Counted from the stretch's first letter, positions 29,698-38,977 are shown. The stretch is DNA of 64,000 bases from RYN-428 sp035551995 (GCA_035551995.1 DASZME010000042.1:1-64000), one strand, 5' to 3'. Made by a program: numbers and translations. The notes: generated from the sequence alone by a model not told the origin.

Positions 29698-30759
29698 TCA
29701 CTCGCTGCGAATGAGCGTCCCATTGACACGGTTGATCATAATCGGCGTGCTGTTGGTATCGAGCCAGGTCTCTTCGTCCATCTCGCTATGGATCCCGTCG
29801 CCGCCCTTGCTCGTCGGCCAGGCCGTGCTGTATGTGTTGGGGGCCTGAACGTCGGCGTCAACGTCGGTGAAACCGAGGCCTCTGAACGCGTCATGATCAA
29901 ACAGCACAAATCCCATTTGAGAGAGCAGTGGAACCTTGGGAAAGAAACCGTTCCAGTTATTGGGACAGCCGGGCATAAATATGATCGAGCCGTTGTTATT
30001 CGGGTAGGCGCTGCCGATCGGGTAGAGCATGTAAGTCGCCGCCGACACGCACGGGAAAGCGATGGCGACGCCTTTGGCGTTCACGTCGAAACCCATAAGC
30101 CTGCACAGATTCGACGCGATAGGATTGCCGTTGGCGTCGAGCGAGGTCATTTGAAACGCGTATGGTCTTTGGACCAATCGCCCGTTTCCGTCGAAAAGCA
30201 CGCAGCCGCCGACATAGAAAAAGAGGTTTAGCCCATGATAGGACGCGCCTTTGATGTCGTTAAAACCGAGATAGCGATCATCGGAAGGAGTTCCGCCGCC
30301 GTACGGGTTGGAGTTTTTTGCCTGGGCGATCGCCGCCACATGCCACATTTCCGCCGACCATGGCGACGGCGCTATGGTCGAGTCCATACCATTCATGATG
30401 GTCTGCAGGCCCACTCCCACCGGAAGCAGCAATGAATCATTGTTCGGCAAGGTATCGAGCACGACCGAGTTAAACCGCATATTGAAAGTATCGTTCAGGA
30501 CGGCGGTCTGCACGATGGCGGCCCCGACGCGGCCGCTGATGGGGTCGAGGTAGAAAAGCACGCCGCGGATATCCTGCAAGGCGATCGCGTCTTCGCGGGC
30601 GCGGGTAATGACGGCCGCGAGTTGGTTTTGGGCGACGCTGATGCTGCGCGTTCCCGTCAGGACGCGAATGCTGGGGACGGCCATCGTGACGATCAGCACG
30701 ACGATCGCCATGACGATCAACATTTCGACGAGAGTAAAGCCAATTCGGCACTTGCGCAC
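29698..30759 (-). CDS. GspH/FimT-like pseudopilin
   Basis: 353 residues from GTG 30759, chosen because AAGGAG lies eight bases upstream and it gives a compact leader, MRKCRIGFTLVEMLIVMAIV. A GTG at 30804 would add 15 residues and overlap the previous gene. After the helix comes 'NQLAAVITRAREDAIALQDI', matching the GspH/FimT pattern where a helix carrying 'ARxxAI' follows the membrane segment. The C-terminal domain is about twice the usual size. It is the first of the minor-pseudopilin-like set H-I-J-K in this operon. Confidence 0.8.
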   Translation of the reverse strand: MRKCRIGFTLVEMLIVMAIVVLIVTMAVPSIRVLTGTRSISVAQNQLAAVITRAREDAIALQDIRGVLFYLDPISGRVGAAIVQTAVLNDTFNMRFNSVVLDTLPNNDSLLLPVGVGLQTIMNGMDSTIAPSPWSAEMWHVAAIAQAKNSNPYGGGTPSDDRYLGFNDIKGASYHGLNLFFYVGGCVLFDGNGRLVQRPYAFQMTSLDANGNPIASNLCRLMGFDVNAKGVAIAFPCVSAATYMLYPIGSAYPNNNGSIIFMPGCPNNWNGFFPKVPLLSQMGFVLFDHDAFRGLGFTDVDADVQAPNTYSTAWPTSKGGDGIHSEMDEETWLDTNSTPIMINRVNGTLIRSE

Positions 30760-30787
30760 GGGAGGTTCTCCTTGGTTGCCGACGGCA

Positions 30788-31336
30788 TTATTCGGGTTGT
30801 CCACTGTTTTCTTCGTAGCTGTAGAGGTTATCTTCCTGAGTCAGAAATCGGCGATCGGGCCCGGCGGAGAAAAAGAACCGCCGATTTTGCGGCGCCATAC
30901 CGATCGCCGGGTTCATTGCCGGCATGAAAACGATCGGGGTTCCCCACGCGTCGCGCATGGTGCTGACGTCGTAAACGGCGTAGGGCAAGCCATTAAAGGC
31001 CTGCGGGGAGGCCCCCGCTTCCTGCCGCAACACCGCCAGCACCTGGCGATTGTTTTCGATCGCCGCCCGCTGGAGGGTTGTTTCGTCGGGATCGGGCGAA
31101 TCGGGACTAATGAACGGCGCCACGTTGGGCAACTGGTGATGGTGGGCCTGATATTCCACCATCAGCCGATCGAGGCGCCGTAAAAGCGTCTTGGTCAAGT
31201 CGACCGCCGATGCGTTGCGTACCCACCGCGCAAGGCTCACCATCAATCCGAGAATAATGACCAGGGCGCCTACGGTGGTCAACATTTCCAGAAGCGTATA
31301 ACCGCGATGTCCGGACGATGGATGCAAAGTCGGCAC
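30788..31336 (-). CDS. Small pseudopilin-like protein
   Basis: 182 residues with leader 'SSGHRGYTLLEMLTTVGALV', in which Tyr replaces the usual Phe after the processing Gly and Glu is kept at +5. The helix is followed by 'ARWVRNASAVDLTKTLLRRL', an amphipathic segment. A C-terminal part with 'AWGTPIVFMPAMNP' and 'FFFSAGPDRRF' resembles the calcium-binding-loop region of GspG-type pseudopilins ('DAWGTPI...SAGPD'). GTG 31336 directly follows the TAA of the previous gene, so translation is probably coupled. Of the seven pseudopilin-like proteins this is closest in size to a normal one. Confidence 0.75.
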   Translation of the reverse strand: MPTLHPSSGHRGYTLLEMLTTVGALVIILGLMVSLARWVRNASAVDLTKTLLRRLDRLMVEYQAHHHQLPNVAPFISPDSPDPDETTLQRAAIENNRQVLAVLRQEAGASPQAFNGLPYAVYDVSTMRDAWGTPIVFMPAMNPAIGMAPQNRRFFFSAGPDRRFLTQEDNLYSYEENSGQPE

Positions 31337-32338
31337 TTAGTAGGAAAAATTGGTTGCGTCGTCGGACGTGGAAACGTTGCGAAAGACGCCGGAGATGTTA
31401 CCGACGGTATTGGGACCGGATTGTGGATCGGTGACGTCAAAACCGAATAATTCGTCGGGGCCGGCGCTCCAAATGAGATAAGAGGCGGTGGAGTTGGGGA
31501 TTTCCGGCAAGCCGTCGGCTTTGGAGGCGGTGTCGATCATTCCGCTGTGATCTTTGTCGCCGAGCATCATTTGAAAACGGAGCAGGCTAAGGCTGTTATT
31601 GGCCTCATTCGGCCAGCGAAAGGCGACGGGGTTGTCTTGATAGTTGTAGTAGGGATAGGATCCGCTGCCGGGTCCGACGTCGGCGGCGAAGCCACCGCCG
31701 GTGATCGTTGTCGACGCACTGGTGTAGGCCGCGTTTGTGTTGGCTTTGTAATAGAGAATCGGATGGCTATAGCGATCGGCCAGACAGAGATTCGATTCAT
31801 GATTACCGGCGGCGTTGGTTTGGGTGGGATCCATCGTGGGATCGGTGATGAATTTGAAGCGGCTGACGTCAATATAAGGCCCGTACACCTGCCCCTGGGG
31901 CCTGATGGTGAAGCCGGGGGACCCCATAGGAATGTTGGTTCCCGAGGTTATTCCGGTGGCCCCATATCCATCGATGTTAAGGCCGCCGGGACCGACAAGC
32001 GCGGTGCATAAGGTGACGGCGCCGGGGTTTGACGCCGCCGGCGCCAGGCCGCCGGGAGGGCCTGCGGTACTCACCAACGCCGCGTCGGTGTAATCAATGT
32101 GCGGATAGTCGCGCATGTCGGCCTTGTAGGATTCCATGGCCGCGACCAATGTCTGTATGTCCAGTTGCATACGTCCCCGAATCGCCCGCGTATGAACTTT
32201 GTTGATCGCCGGCAGGAGAATCCCGACCAGCACGACGATGATCCCGACGACCACCAGCATTTCGACGAGCGTAAACCCGCGCCGAAATGACCGGCGTTGA
32301 TTAGTTGTTATTGTTTTGAGGCGGATAAACGATGTCAT
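31337..32338 (-). CDS. GspG-like pseudopilin, second copy
   Basis: 333 residues from ATG 32338, which lies inside the end of the previous gene (38-base overlap). An in-frame ATG at 32350 is an alternative. Leader: 'RRGFTLVEMLVVVGIIVVLV', then 'GILLPAINKVHTRAIRGRMQ'. The C-terminus has 'KADGLPEIPNSTASYLIWSA' and 'GPDELFG', the 'SAGPD' hallmark near the end of GspG-type proteins. The sequence between (about 220 residues) is larger than in classical GspG. It pairs with the gene before it as a possible second major-type pseudopilin. Confidence 0.8.
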   Translation of the reverse strand: MTSFIRLKTITTNQRRSFRRGFTLVEMLVVVGIIVVLVGILLPAINKVHTRAIRGRMQLDIQTLVAAMESYKADMRDYPHIDYTDAALVSTAGPPGGLAPAASNPGAVTLCTALVGPGGLNIDGYGATGITSGTNIPMGSPGFTIRPQGQVYGPYIDVSRFKFITDPTMDPTQTNAAGNHESNLCLADRYSHPILYYKANTNAAYTSASTTITGGGFAADVGPGSGSYPYYNYQDNPVAFRWPNEANNSLSLLRFQMMLGDKDHSGMIDTASKADGLPEIPNSTASYLIWSAGPDELFGFDVTDPQSGPNTVGNISGVFRNVSTSDDATNFSY

Positions 32339-33314
32339 CTTTGGTCCCATAAAGGCCGTCGTACCCGGCGGAAAGCAAAATAAACGCGTCTTTCGCACGC
32401 GGAACCGTATTGGGGGGGTTGTCGAGTACCTGGTTCTGGAAAAAGAGAAGTCCATATCCATATCCAGATCCAGGGGCCATCCCGGTATAGAGGGTCTGGT
32501 AATTGTTGTTACGATCGACTTGCGAAAAAAAGTCAGGGGCGTAGGGTCCCATCTCGGCCGAGTAGTACTGAGAGCCTGCATTGCCGGCTCCGCTGGTAAT
32601 ATCACAGGCGCTGGAGGCGCCCGCCCTGGCGCGAAAATAGATGATGGGATTGGCTTGCGGATAATGATCCATGAACTCGGGAAGCAGATAGGTACCGGGT
32701 GTGGGACGCGTATGGCCGCCGGGGGTCAAGCCGCCGGTGGCCATAATAATGGCTGTGGCCAAATTGCCGGTTCCGTCGGAGGAGATGTCGTATTTGCTTG
32801 GATCGATGTAAGGAGGGATCTGCTGGGCCGCCAGAACATTGAGGACTTGTGGTCCTTTCGGGATAAGCGTGACATCGTACGATGGAGAGGTGGCGCCCGT
32901 CGGAAGAATAAGGCCGCCCAGAAGCCCCAGCACTAGATTTTGTGACGACGTCACATCCGAAAACGGTGAAGCGCCCACGGGATTGATCGGCGTCGTGGTG
33001 ATGGCCTGCGGCGGACCGGCAAAACCGGGTGCGGGGGTATTTGGCGAATCGTTCGCCAGACTTGTATTATATCCATGGACCGCGGTTTCCGGTAACGGCC
33101 CCGGATAGCTGCGGAAATCCTGGTAATAATTCTGACAGGCCGTCGCGATTTTCGTCAGGAAATGCGTCGTATCCGTATTTAGCGAAATCTGCCGCACCTT
33201 GGAAACAACCGGGATCAGAATCGACATCAAAATGACGATGATCCCGATTACCGTCAGCAATTCGATCATCGTAAAGCCGCGGCGATCGCCTGGACGGCGG
33301 AATAGTTTCGACAT
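32301..33314 (-). CDS. GspG-like pseudopilin, first copy
   Basis: 337 residues beginning MSKLFRRPGDRRGFTMIELL, with processing expected after Gly13, then 'TVIGIIVILMSILIPVVSKV'. The helix leads into 'TKIATACQNYYQDFRSYPGP', the pattern of GspG-type major pseudopilins (helix, then a 'DxxxYP' stretch). The end carries 'AFILLSAGYDGLYGTKDDIV', the GspG C-terminal 'SAGxDGxxGT.DDI' signature. ATG 33314 has a strong AGGAGG five bases upstream, making it the best-initiated gene of the operon after gspF. This one is likely the main shaft subunit. Confidence 0.85.
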   Translation of the reverse strand: MSKLFRRPGDRRGFTMIELLTVIGIIVILMSILIPVVSKVRQISLNTDTTHFLTKIATACQNYYQDFRSYPGPLPETAVHGYNTSLANDSPNTPAPGFAGPPQAITTTPINPVGASPFSDVTSSQNLVLGLLGGLILPTGATSPSYDVTLIPKGPQVLNVLAAQQIPPYIDPSKYDISSDGTGNLATAIIMATGGLTPGGHTRPTPGTYLLPEFMDHYPQANPIIYFRARAGASSACDITSGAGNAGSQYYSAEMGPYAPDFFSQVDRNNNYQTLYTGMAPGSGYGYGLLFFQNQVLDNPPNTVPRAKDAFILLSAGYDGLYGTKDDIVYPPQNNNN

Positions 33315-33338
33315 CGCAAACCTCCTGAGCGTGATGAA

Positions 33339-34613
33339 TTACTTCTTTCCGTTGGCCTGGTTTGTGATGCCTTCAATCAGCGAGATCATCGGCATGAACA
33401 GCGCGATGACGATGAACCCGACGATTACGCCGAGCACCACCACCATCACCGGCTCAAGAATGCTGATTAGCGAGCTGACCAGCACGTCGACGTCGTTGTC
33501 GTAATTGTCGGCGACTTTCATCAACATTTTGTCCAGATCGCCGGTTTCTTCGCCGACGTCGATCATATTGACGACGATGGAGTCGCAGACCTTCGTGGCG
33601 CGAAGCGGGTCGGCCATTGATTCGCCTTCGCGGATGGCGTCGTGAACTTTCACCAGCGCTCGAGAATACACCTCGTTGCCGCTGGTTTCCTTGGTGATGT
33701 TGATGGCGTCGAGGATCGGCACGCCGGCGCTGATCAGCGTTCCCAGCGTTCGGGTAAATCGGGCGATCGAGCCCTTGCCGATGATAAGCCCCAGCACCGG
33801 CACCTTGAGCACGATCACGTCCGTCGCAAAGCGCCCGCCGTCCCCCATGCGAATCAGCCGCCAGATCAACAGAAAAATAATCGGCGAAAATAAGACGTAC
33901 GCCCAGCCGTATTGCGTGGCGAACCATTCGCTCATCGCAAGGAGGACCTTGGTCGGCATGGGCAATTCGAGGTGAAAATCGAGAAAGATCGTTTTGAACT
34001 TGGGGATGACGAAGATCATGATCATCGACACCACGCCGACGGCGATCGTGATGACGACGGCGGGATAAATCATCGCGCCGATGACCTTTTTCTGCAGCTT
34101 GGCGGCCTTCTCCATGAAATCGGCGAGGCGATTGAGGATCAGGTCAAGCACGCCGCCCGCCTCCCCGGCGTTGATCATGTTGACGTAAAGCTTGTCGAAC
34201 GCCTTGGGATATTTGGTCATCGCCTCGGAGAGCGTGCCGCCCGATTCGACCTCGTCGCACACGCCGCCGACGATCGCCTTGAGAAGACCCGGCTTTTGCT
34301 GCTGTTCGAGAATCTGCAACGATCGCAGGATCGGCAGGCCCGCGTCCTGAAGGGTGGACAATTGGCGGGTGAAGTTAACGAGCTGCTTTTTGGGAACCCC
34401 GCCGATCGAGAGGGGCATCTTGCGGGAGCTGCCGCTCTGCCCGCTTCCCGACTTCTTCATCACTTTCTTTTTCAGGGCTTTTTCGCGGATGGTGGTGGGG
34501 AAATATCCTTTGGAACGAATCTGTTTGATCGCGTCTTCCTTGGAAGCCGCCTCCACTTCGTCCTTCACCTCTTGCCCGGACGAATTCATCGCTTGAAAAG
34601 CAAACGTCGGCAT
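33339..34613 (-). CDS. gspF: Type II secretion/type IV pilus platform protein GspF/PilC
   Basis: 424-residue inner-membrane platform protein. It opens MPTFAFQAMNSSGQEVKDEV, the standard start of GspF/PilC, then has two T2SSF repeats: about residues 75-200 ('FTRQLSTLQDAGLPILRSLQ') and 278-400 ('FTRTLGTLISAGVPILDAIN'). Membrane helices fall around 185-210, 235-255 and 385-410. It anchors the pseudopilus and links to the assembly ATPase. Start ATG 34613 with GGAG five bases upstream. It heads the - strand operon of seven pseudopilin-like genes. The ATPase (GspE/PilB), secretin (GspD) and prepilin peptidase are not in the window, so they must be encoded elsewhere. Confidence 0.93.
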   Translation of the reverse strand: MPTFAFQAMNSSGQEVKDEVEAASKEDAIKQIRSKGYFPTTIREKALKKKVMKKSGSGQSGSSRKMPLSIGGVPKKQLVNFTRQLSTLQDAGLPILRSLQILEQQQKPGLLKAIVGGVCDEVESGGTLSEAMTKYPKAFDKLYVNMINAGEAGGVLDLILNRLADFMEKAAKLQKKVIGAMIYPAVVITIAVGVVSMIMIFVIPKFKTIFLDFHLELPMPTKVLLAMSEWFATQYGWAYVLFSPIIFLLIWRLIRMGDGGRFATDVIVLKVPVLGLIIGKGSIARFTRTLGTLISAGVPILDAINITKETSGNEVYSRALVKVHDAIREGESMADPLRATKVCDSIVVNMIDVGEETGDLDKMLMKVADNYDNDVDVLVSSLISILEPVMVVVLGVIVGFIVIALFMPMISLIEGITNQANGKK

Positions 34614-34815
34614 GAAAACTCCAAACTGAAGATACCATCGATGCGGGATATTCGAAAACCGATTTAAAACATTTAAGCCGTCGCAAAGCCGGGACGCAAA
34701 CCGCCACGTCTATTTTGCGCCATGTCCAGCGAATCGGTTATATCATATGACGGAAAATTTGCCGCCTGGGTTCGAGGCGCTGGTGATATAATGACGGCAC
34801 TAACGGAGGACGAAG

Positions 34816-35709
34816 TTGGGCAAACCATTTGACGCAACCACCAAAAAGTTGATCGAGGGTTATCCCGCTGACTGGATCGCGTATGCCGGCTTGCCGCCCG
34901 GCGAGACGATCACGGTCGTTGACGCCGACCTGTCGTCTTTCTCGTTTGCGGCCGATAAGGTAATCCGGGTCGGCGGTCCTTTTCCTTATGTCGCGCATTT
35001 TGAATTCCAATCGAGCATCGATCAGAAGTTGGATTGGCGAATTCTGCTGTATAGTGTGCTGCTACGTTATCGGCATGGGCTGCCGGTGCGAAGTATTGTG
35101 ATCATGCTGCGTCCGGAAGCGCTGTCGCCATCGAATACCGGCCGCGTCGAGGACTCGGGATGGCCCGATAATCGCCTCGACTTCAGCTATAAACTGGCGC
35201 GTGTTTGGGAACAACCGGCGTCTGTGCCGCTGAAGGGCGGCCTGGGAACGCTTCCGCTGGCGCTCATCAGCGATCTGCCGCCGGCCCAACTGCAAGAGGT
35301 CGTCCGGCAGGTCGAAGGGAGGCTGGATGTAGAGTCGCCCTCGGACGCGCGGGAAATCGAGACGGCCGCCTATATTTTAATGGGTCTGCGATATTCGCGC
35401 GAGATGATCGGCCAGTTGTTGAAAGGAACAAGGAAGATGAAAGAATCAGTCACCTATCAAGCGATCTTTGAAGAGGGCGAAGCTCGCGGCGAAGCTCGGG
35501 GCGAGGCAAAGGGCCAGGTAAAGGGCGAAGCGAAGGGAAAAACGGCGGGCGAACGCAATCTGGTCATTCGCCTGGCGAGCAAAAAATTCGGCCCTCCCGA
35601 TGCAAACGCATTATTTACGCTCCACGCGATCACGGACGTGGAACGCATCGAATTCCTTGCCGAGCGTCTTCTCGAAGCCGCAAGTTGGGAAGATCTTTTG
35701 CGAGCCTGA
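34816..35709 (+). CDS. Rpn-family/PD-(D/E)XK nuclease-like protein
   Basis: 297 residues starting at TTG 34816, where GGAGGA six bases upstream decides the start. The N-terminal half looks like the Rpn/transposase-like nuclease family: 'VGGPFPYVAHFEFQSSIDQK' contains the 'E-x-Q' of a PD-(D/E)XK core, followed by 'LLYSVLLRYRHGLPVRSIVI'. Residues about 220-245 form a charged repeat, GEARGEARGEAKGQVKGEAK, as in many Rpn/DUF4351 proteins. The C-terminus is helical. Rpn proteins promote recombination or act in phage defence; which applies here is unknown. It stands alone, divergent from gspF, with no transposon ends visible. Confidence 0.65.
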   Translation: MGKPFDATTKKLIEGYPADWIAYAGLPPGETITVVDADLSSFSFAADKVIRVGGPFPYVAHFEFQSSIDQKLDWRILLYSVLLRYRHGLPVRSIVIMLRPEALSPSNTGRVEDSGWPDNRLDFSYKLARVWEQPASVPLKGGLGTLPLALISDLPPAQLQEVVRQVEGRLDVESPSDAREIETAAYILMGLRYSREMIGQLLKGTRKMKESVTYQAIFEEGEARGEARGEAKGQVKGEAKGKTAGERNLVIRLASKKFGPPDANALFTLHAITDVERIEFLAERLLEAASWEDLLRA

Positions 35710-35809
35710 TCGCGCCCACAAACGCATTCTTGACATCCGTCCCACTGCTCGAAATAAATAATAGCGCCAGGCCGGGGCCGCAAGAATCGCTCGCGGAATG
35801 GAGGTCGCG

Positions 35810-36979
35810 ATGCGCGTGTTGATCGCGGAACAGGCCCACGTCGGCCATTACTACACCTATGTGCGCTATCTCCTCCAGGCCATTCGCGCCGTCGGCGCCG
35901 AGGTCGTGCTGGCGGTTACACCGCAGGGACTTGCTTCCGAAGAATTTCGGGTCCATTTGTCCGGATCCATCGACGGCGTGGAAATTCGCCCCATCCTTTC
36001 CCCCGTTCGTTTTGGCGCCCGCGGAATAGCCGCCGCGATTCACAATCTGCGACGGGCTTGCATTGAACTCAAGCCCGATGTGCTTTACATCCCCAGCGGC
36101 GATTGGATTGGCCAATCCGCCGGCTTGGCGCGAATGGCGGGATTTTCACCTGTCCCCCGGCACATTCACAGTGAAATCCTGATTAACCGCCTTAGTTTCA
36201 CCTATCCCCAATACCGCACGCATCCTCTGATTCGCCGCCTCTCCCTTGCCGCTTTGCGAAATTCCCCGTGGAATACGATTCACCTCACCGACATCCTGGC
36301 GTTCGATTGGCTGCGAAGCTTGAGTGACGGCGTAAACCCTCGCTTTGTCTTTACGCCCGATCCGATCGAACAATTCCCGCTTCTCACCCACGCCGAGGCC
36401 CGCGGCAGTTTGCGGATTCCCGAGGACGGCCGGTATGTCGTTTGTGCCGGCGTAATCGATGGTCGCAAGGGAATTGGACCGCTGCTCGGCGCGTTTAATT
36501 CCGCCGCCATCGCTCCCACGGATCGGCTGCTGCTCGCCGGCCCACTCGCCGACGACGTGCGTCCGTTACTGCAATCGCCGGCGGGTCGCGCACTGATCGA
36601 ATCGGGTCGGCTGCTCATCATCGACCGCGTTCTTTCCACCGCTGAGATATCCACCGTCACTTCCGCCGCCGACGTCATTGCCTGCGCCTATCCCCAACAG
36701 CCGCACCCGGTCAGCATGGCGATTCGCGCTCTTTCGCGCCATCGTCCCATTTTGGGATCCGACAATTATTGGCTTGGCCAGATGATACCCAGATTTGCGA
36801 TGGGTTGGACGGTAGACGTCGCCGACGCCGACGCTTTCGCCGCTATGATCCCCCGCGCCCTTGACGGCTCGGCGCAATGGATTCGCGGCGATCCTGCAAG
36901 GCGCCTCGTGGAATCCGCTTCCATCGAAAATTTCAAGGCGAGTTGGATTTCCGGACTCCGCGCAAGAATGAAATTTTGA
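35810..36979 (+). CDS. Glycosyltransferase family 4-like protein
   Basis: 389 residues with a GT-B layout. The N-terminal Rossmann domain begins MRVLIAEQAHVGHYYTYVRY, and the C-terminal domain has 'RYVVCAGVIDGRKGIGPLLG' and 'TDRLLLAGPLADDVRPLL', the nucleotide-sugar-binding half of GT4-like enzymes. The usual E-x7-E motif is not clear; 'VIACAYPQQPHPVSMAIRAL' lies at that place. Substrates are unknown, but envelope polysaccharide or protein glycosylation is plausible. I chose ATG 35810 because GGAGGT lies six bases before it; ATG 35798 would include that site. It is a single gene between the Rpn-like gene and the convergent L,D-transpeptidase gene. Confidence 0.65.
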   Translation: MRVLIAEQAHVGHYYTYVRYLLQAIRAVGAEVVLAVTPQGLASEEFRVHLSGSIDGVEIRPILSPVRFGARGIAAAIHNLRRACIELKPDVLYIPSGDWIGQSAGLARMAGFSPVPRHIHSEILINRLSFTYPQYRTHPLIRRLSLAALRNSPWNTIHLTDILAFDWLRSLSDGVNPRFVFTPDPIEQFPLLTHAEARGSLRIPEDGRYVVCAGVIDGRKGIGPLLGAFNSAAIAPTDRLLLAGPLADDVRPLLQSPAGRALIESGRLLIIDRVLSTAEISTVTSAADVIACAYPQQPHPVSMAIRALSRHRPILGSDNYWLGQMIPRFAMGWTVDVADADAFAAMIPRALDGSAQWIRGDPARRLVESASIENFKASWISGLRARMKF

Positions 36980-37131
36980 ACCTGTCGGCGGGAATCGGCT
37001 TAAATTGCGATGGGGATAGCGACGGGGATCTTTGGAATATTCGCAGCATAGCCGTTTCGGTTGTGTCTTTGAGCGCGTGCTCCCCGCCAGTCCCCTTGCG
37101 CCGACCTGTTTCACGAACTGCTGATATGTCT

Positions 37132-38229
37132 TCAATCCCGAACCACGACTTTGCTCTTTCCGTCAACGAGCATATCGAACAGCATGGCGATGTCTTCATG
37201 TCCCAGGCGGATGCAGCCGAGGGAGGCTTGCTTGCCGATGGAATCGGGGTCGAGGGTGCCGTGGATGCCGTAGGAATCTTTGGAGAGGGCGTTGCCGGAG
37301 ACGCCGGTGAGGCCGATCCAGTAGCCGCCGAGGGGATTTTTCGGATCGGCCGCGGCGATGACCCCTTCGCCGCGGGGGCTGTAGTAGGTGGCGGGGTGGG
37401 CCTTGGCGCCGGACTGGACAATCCATGATCCCGTGGGGGTGGAATTATCTTTGCCCAGGCCGACGGGAAAAGCGGCGACGAAAAGACTTCCCGGTTCGGC
37501 GGGGGAGCCGAGGTAGACGTCGAGCCGATAGACGCTTTTGTTGATGACGGAGTGGAAGGGGCCGTTGGGAATTTTGAGCCATTGGCCCGAGCGCATCTTG
37601 CGCGGATCGCTCAAGCCGTTGATGCGGCAAAGCAGTTCCCAAGTCACCTGATGACGATCGGCGATGCGGGCAAGGCGATCGCCGCTTTGCACTTGGTAGA
37701 GCGTCTGAAACGGGTCGTCCTTGAATCGGGTTTTGGAAAGGAGAACGGTCTGGCTGATTTGCCCGAGCAGACGCCGGGCCGAGTCGGCCGAGGCGCCGGT
37801 CAGGCGGCCGCCGACGAGGGCGTCGTTGAGGGGCGCGCGAGCGCCCAAGGGATCGCCGGCGGTTAATTTTGCGCTAGCGTCGGCGATGATCCGCGATTGC
37901 GAACCGGCCGAATCGGGCGCCGGCGGCGAAAGCGGCCGCGGAATCGACGGAGTAGTCGCCGGCCCGGGAACGGCCATCGGCGTCGCGGTCTTCGCCGGCG
38001 GCGCCACAGTCGTGATCGGTCCCAGCGACGCCACGGCGGTCACCGCGCCATGCGAGGCCGGCGTCACGTCCATCACGCCAGGAGCGACCGCTTTTAACTC
38101 GACGATGGCTTGGCGCTGGATCTGTGCTTGTTGACTTCGATGAAGGTAAACGCCGCCGCCAACCGCCAGGGTTAAAACCAAGGCTGCCATCAGTGGTCGG
38201 CTTACGGTGGAATGTTTTTGATGAGCCAT
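37132..38229 (-). CDS. LysM-L,D-transpeptidase (YkuD family)
   Basis: 365 residues. N-terminal membrane anchor (about residues 10-30), a Pro/Ala-rich linker with a short repeat-like region (70-160), a LysM domain ('YQVQSGDRLARIADRHQVTW' to 'GQWLKIPNG', about 185-225), then the YkuD catalytic domain with 'YGIHGTLDPDSIGKQ' and SLGCIRL, where the Cys is the nucleophile and the His of HGT belongs to the active site. L,D-transpeptidases make 3-3 peptidoglycan cross-links or attach proteins to it; LysM binds peptidoglycan. ATG 38229 follows GGAGG by five bases. It supports a peptidoglycan-containing envelope, as shown for planctomycetes. Downstream of the 5-formyl-THF cyclo-ligase gene by 40 bases. 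Confidence 0.92.
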   Translation of the reverse strand: MAHQKHSTVSRPLMAALVLTLAVGGGVYLHRSQQAQIQRQAIVELKAVAPGVMDVTPASHGAVTAVASLGPITTVAPPAKTATPMAVPGPATTPSIPRPLSPPAPDSAGSQSRIIADASAKLTAGDPLGARAPLNDALVGGRLTGASADSARRLLGQISQTVLLSKTRFKDDPFQTLYQVQSGDRLARIADRHQVTWELLCRINGLSDPRKMRSGQWLKIPNGPFHSVINKSVYRLDVYLGSPAEPGSLFVAAFPVGLGKDNSTPTGSWIVQSGAKAHPATYYSPRGEGVIAAADPKNPLGGYWIGLTGVSGNALSKDSYGIHGTLDPDSIGKQASLGCIRLGHEDIAMLFDMLVDGKSKVVVRD

Positions 38230-38269
38230 GAGAACCTCCATGTTCTCGCGAGGAAACATCCGCGGCGCA

Positions 38270-38869
38270 TCATTTACTCTGAATGAATTGCGACGCGAAT
38301 CGCGCGATTCCCCGGTCGGTACTCAGCATACTCAATGGCATGTCGTGGTCAAGTACGGGAACGTCGTCAATCACTTGTTCGGCGAAAGCCAATCCGCATG
38401 AAACGCCGCTGAAATCCGGCAGGGCGAGGAAGCGGTCGTAAAATCCCATGCCCCGGCCAATGCGATAACCATTTTTGCTGAAACCAACGCCGGGAACGAT
38501 CACCATGTCGATCAAATTGGTGGGGATCGGTTTACCGGCGATCGGCTCGCGAATGTGATGCTCGCTGGTGGTAATCCCGGTTTGCAGGCTGTTGATTTCC
38601 ACCGGAAGCATTCGACGCTGGTCCCAGCTCACCTTCGGCACGACGACGGTCTTGCCCGCCTGCCAACACTTCAGCGCCAGCGGCGCCGTGTCCACTTCCT
38701 CGGGGGTCGCAAGATAAAGCATAACGACATGAGCGGATTGAAATTCGGGGGTTGCGATGAGATGTCCACACGCGGCGACGCCCTTGCGATGTCGATCCGC
38801 CGGGCTTAAAGCCCCAAGCAATGCTTTAAGCTCGCGACGCACCGCAGCTTTACTCTTCATATCATCCAT
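38270..38869 (-). CDS. 5-formyltetrahydrofolate cyclo-ligase
   Basis: 199 residues of the 5-FCL/YgfA family, which converts 5-formyl-THF to 5,10-methenyl-THF using ATP. The marker motif GYRIGRGMGFYDRFLAL lies near residues 140-156, matching the family pattern GxGxGYYDRxL, and 'VIVPGVGFSKNGYRIG' precedes it. The N-terminus 'KAAVRRELKALLGALSPADR' is also typical. ATG 38869 with GAGGA seven bases upstream is preferred; the frame stays open further upstream but overlaps the region next to rarA without a ribosome-binding site. It lies between rarA and the L,D-transpeptidase gene on the same strand, possibly an operon. Confidence 0.9.
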   Translation of the reverse strand: MDDMKSKAAVRRELKALLGALSPADRHRKGVAACGHLIATPEFQSAHVVMLYLATPEEVDTAPLALKCWQAGKTVVVPKVSWDQRRMLPVEINSLQTGITTSEHHIREPIAGKPIPTNLIDMVIVPGVGFSKNGYRIGRGMGFYDRFLALPDFSGVSCGLAFAEQVIDDVPVLDHDMPLSMLSTDRGIARFASQFIQSK

Positions 38870-38977
38870 ACGCTGATCCTCGTTCCCGGTTTGCCGAGCC
38901 ATGCACATCAGTTGGCAAAAAGGGCGCCCCGATGAGGGGGAAAACAGAAAGATCGAAATATTGCGACGCATTTCCGC

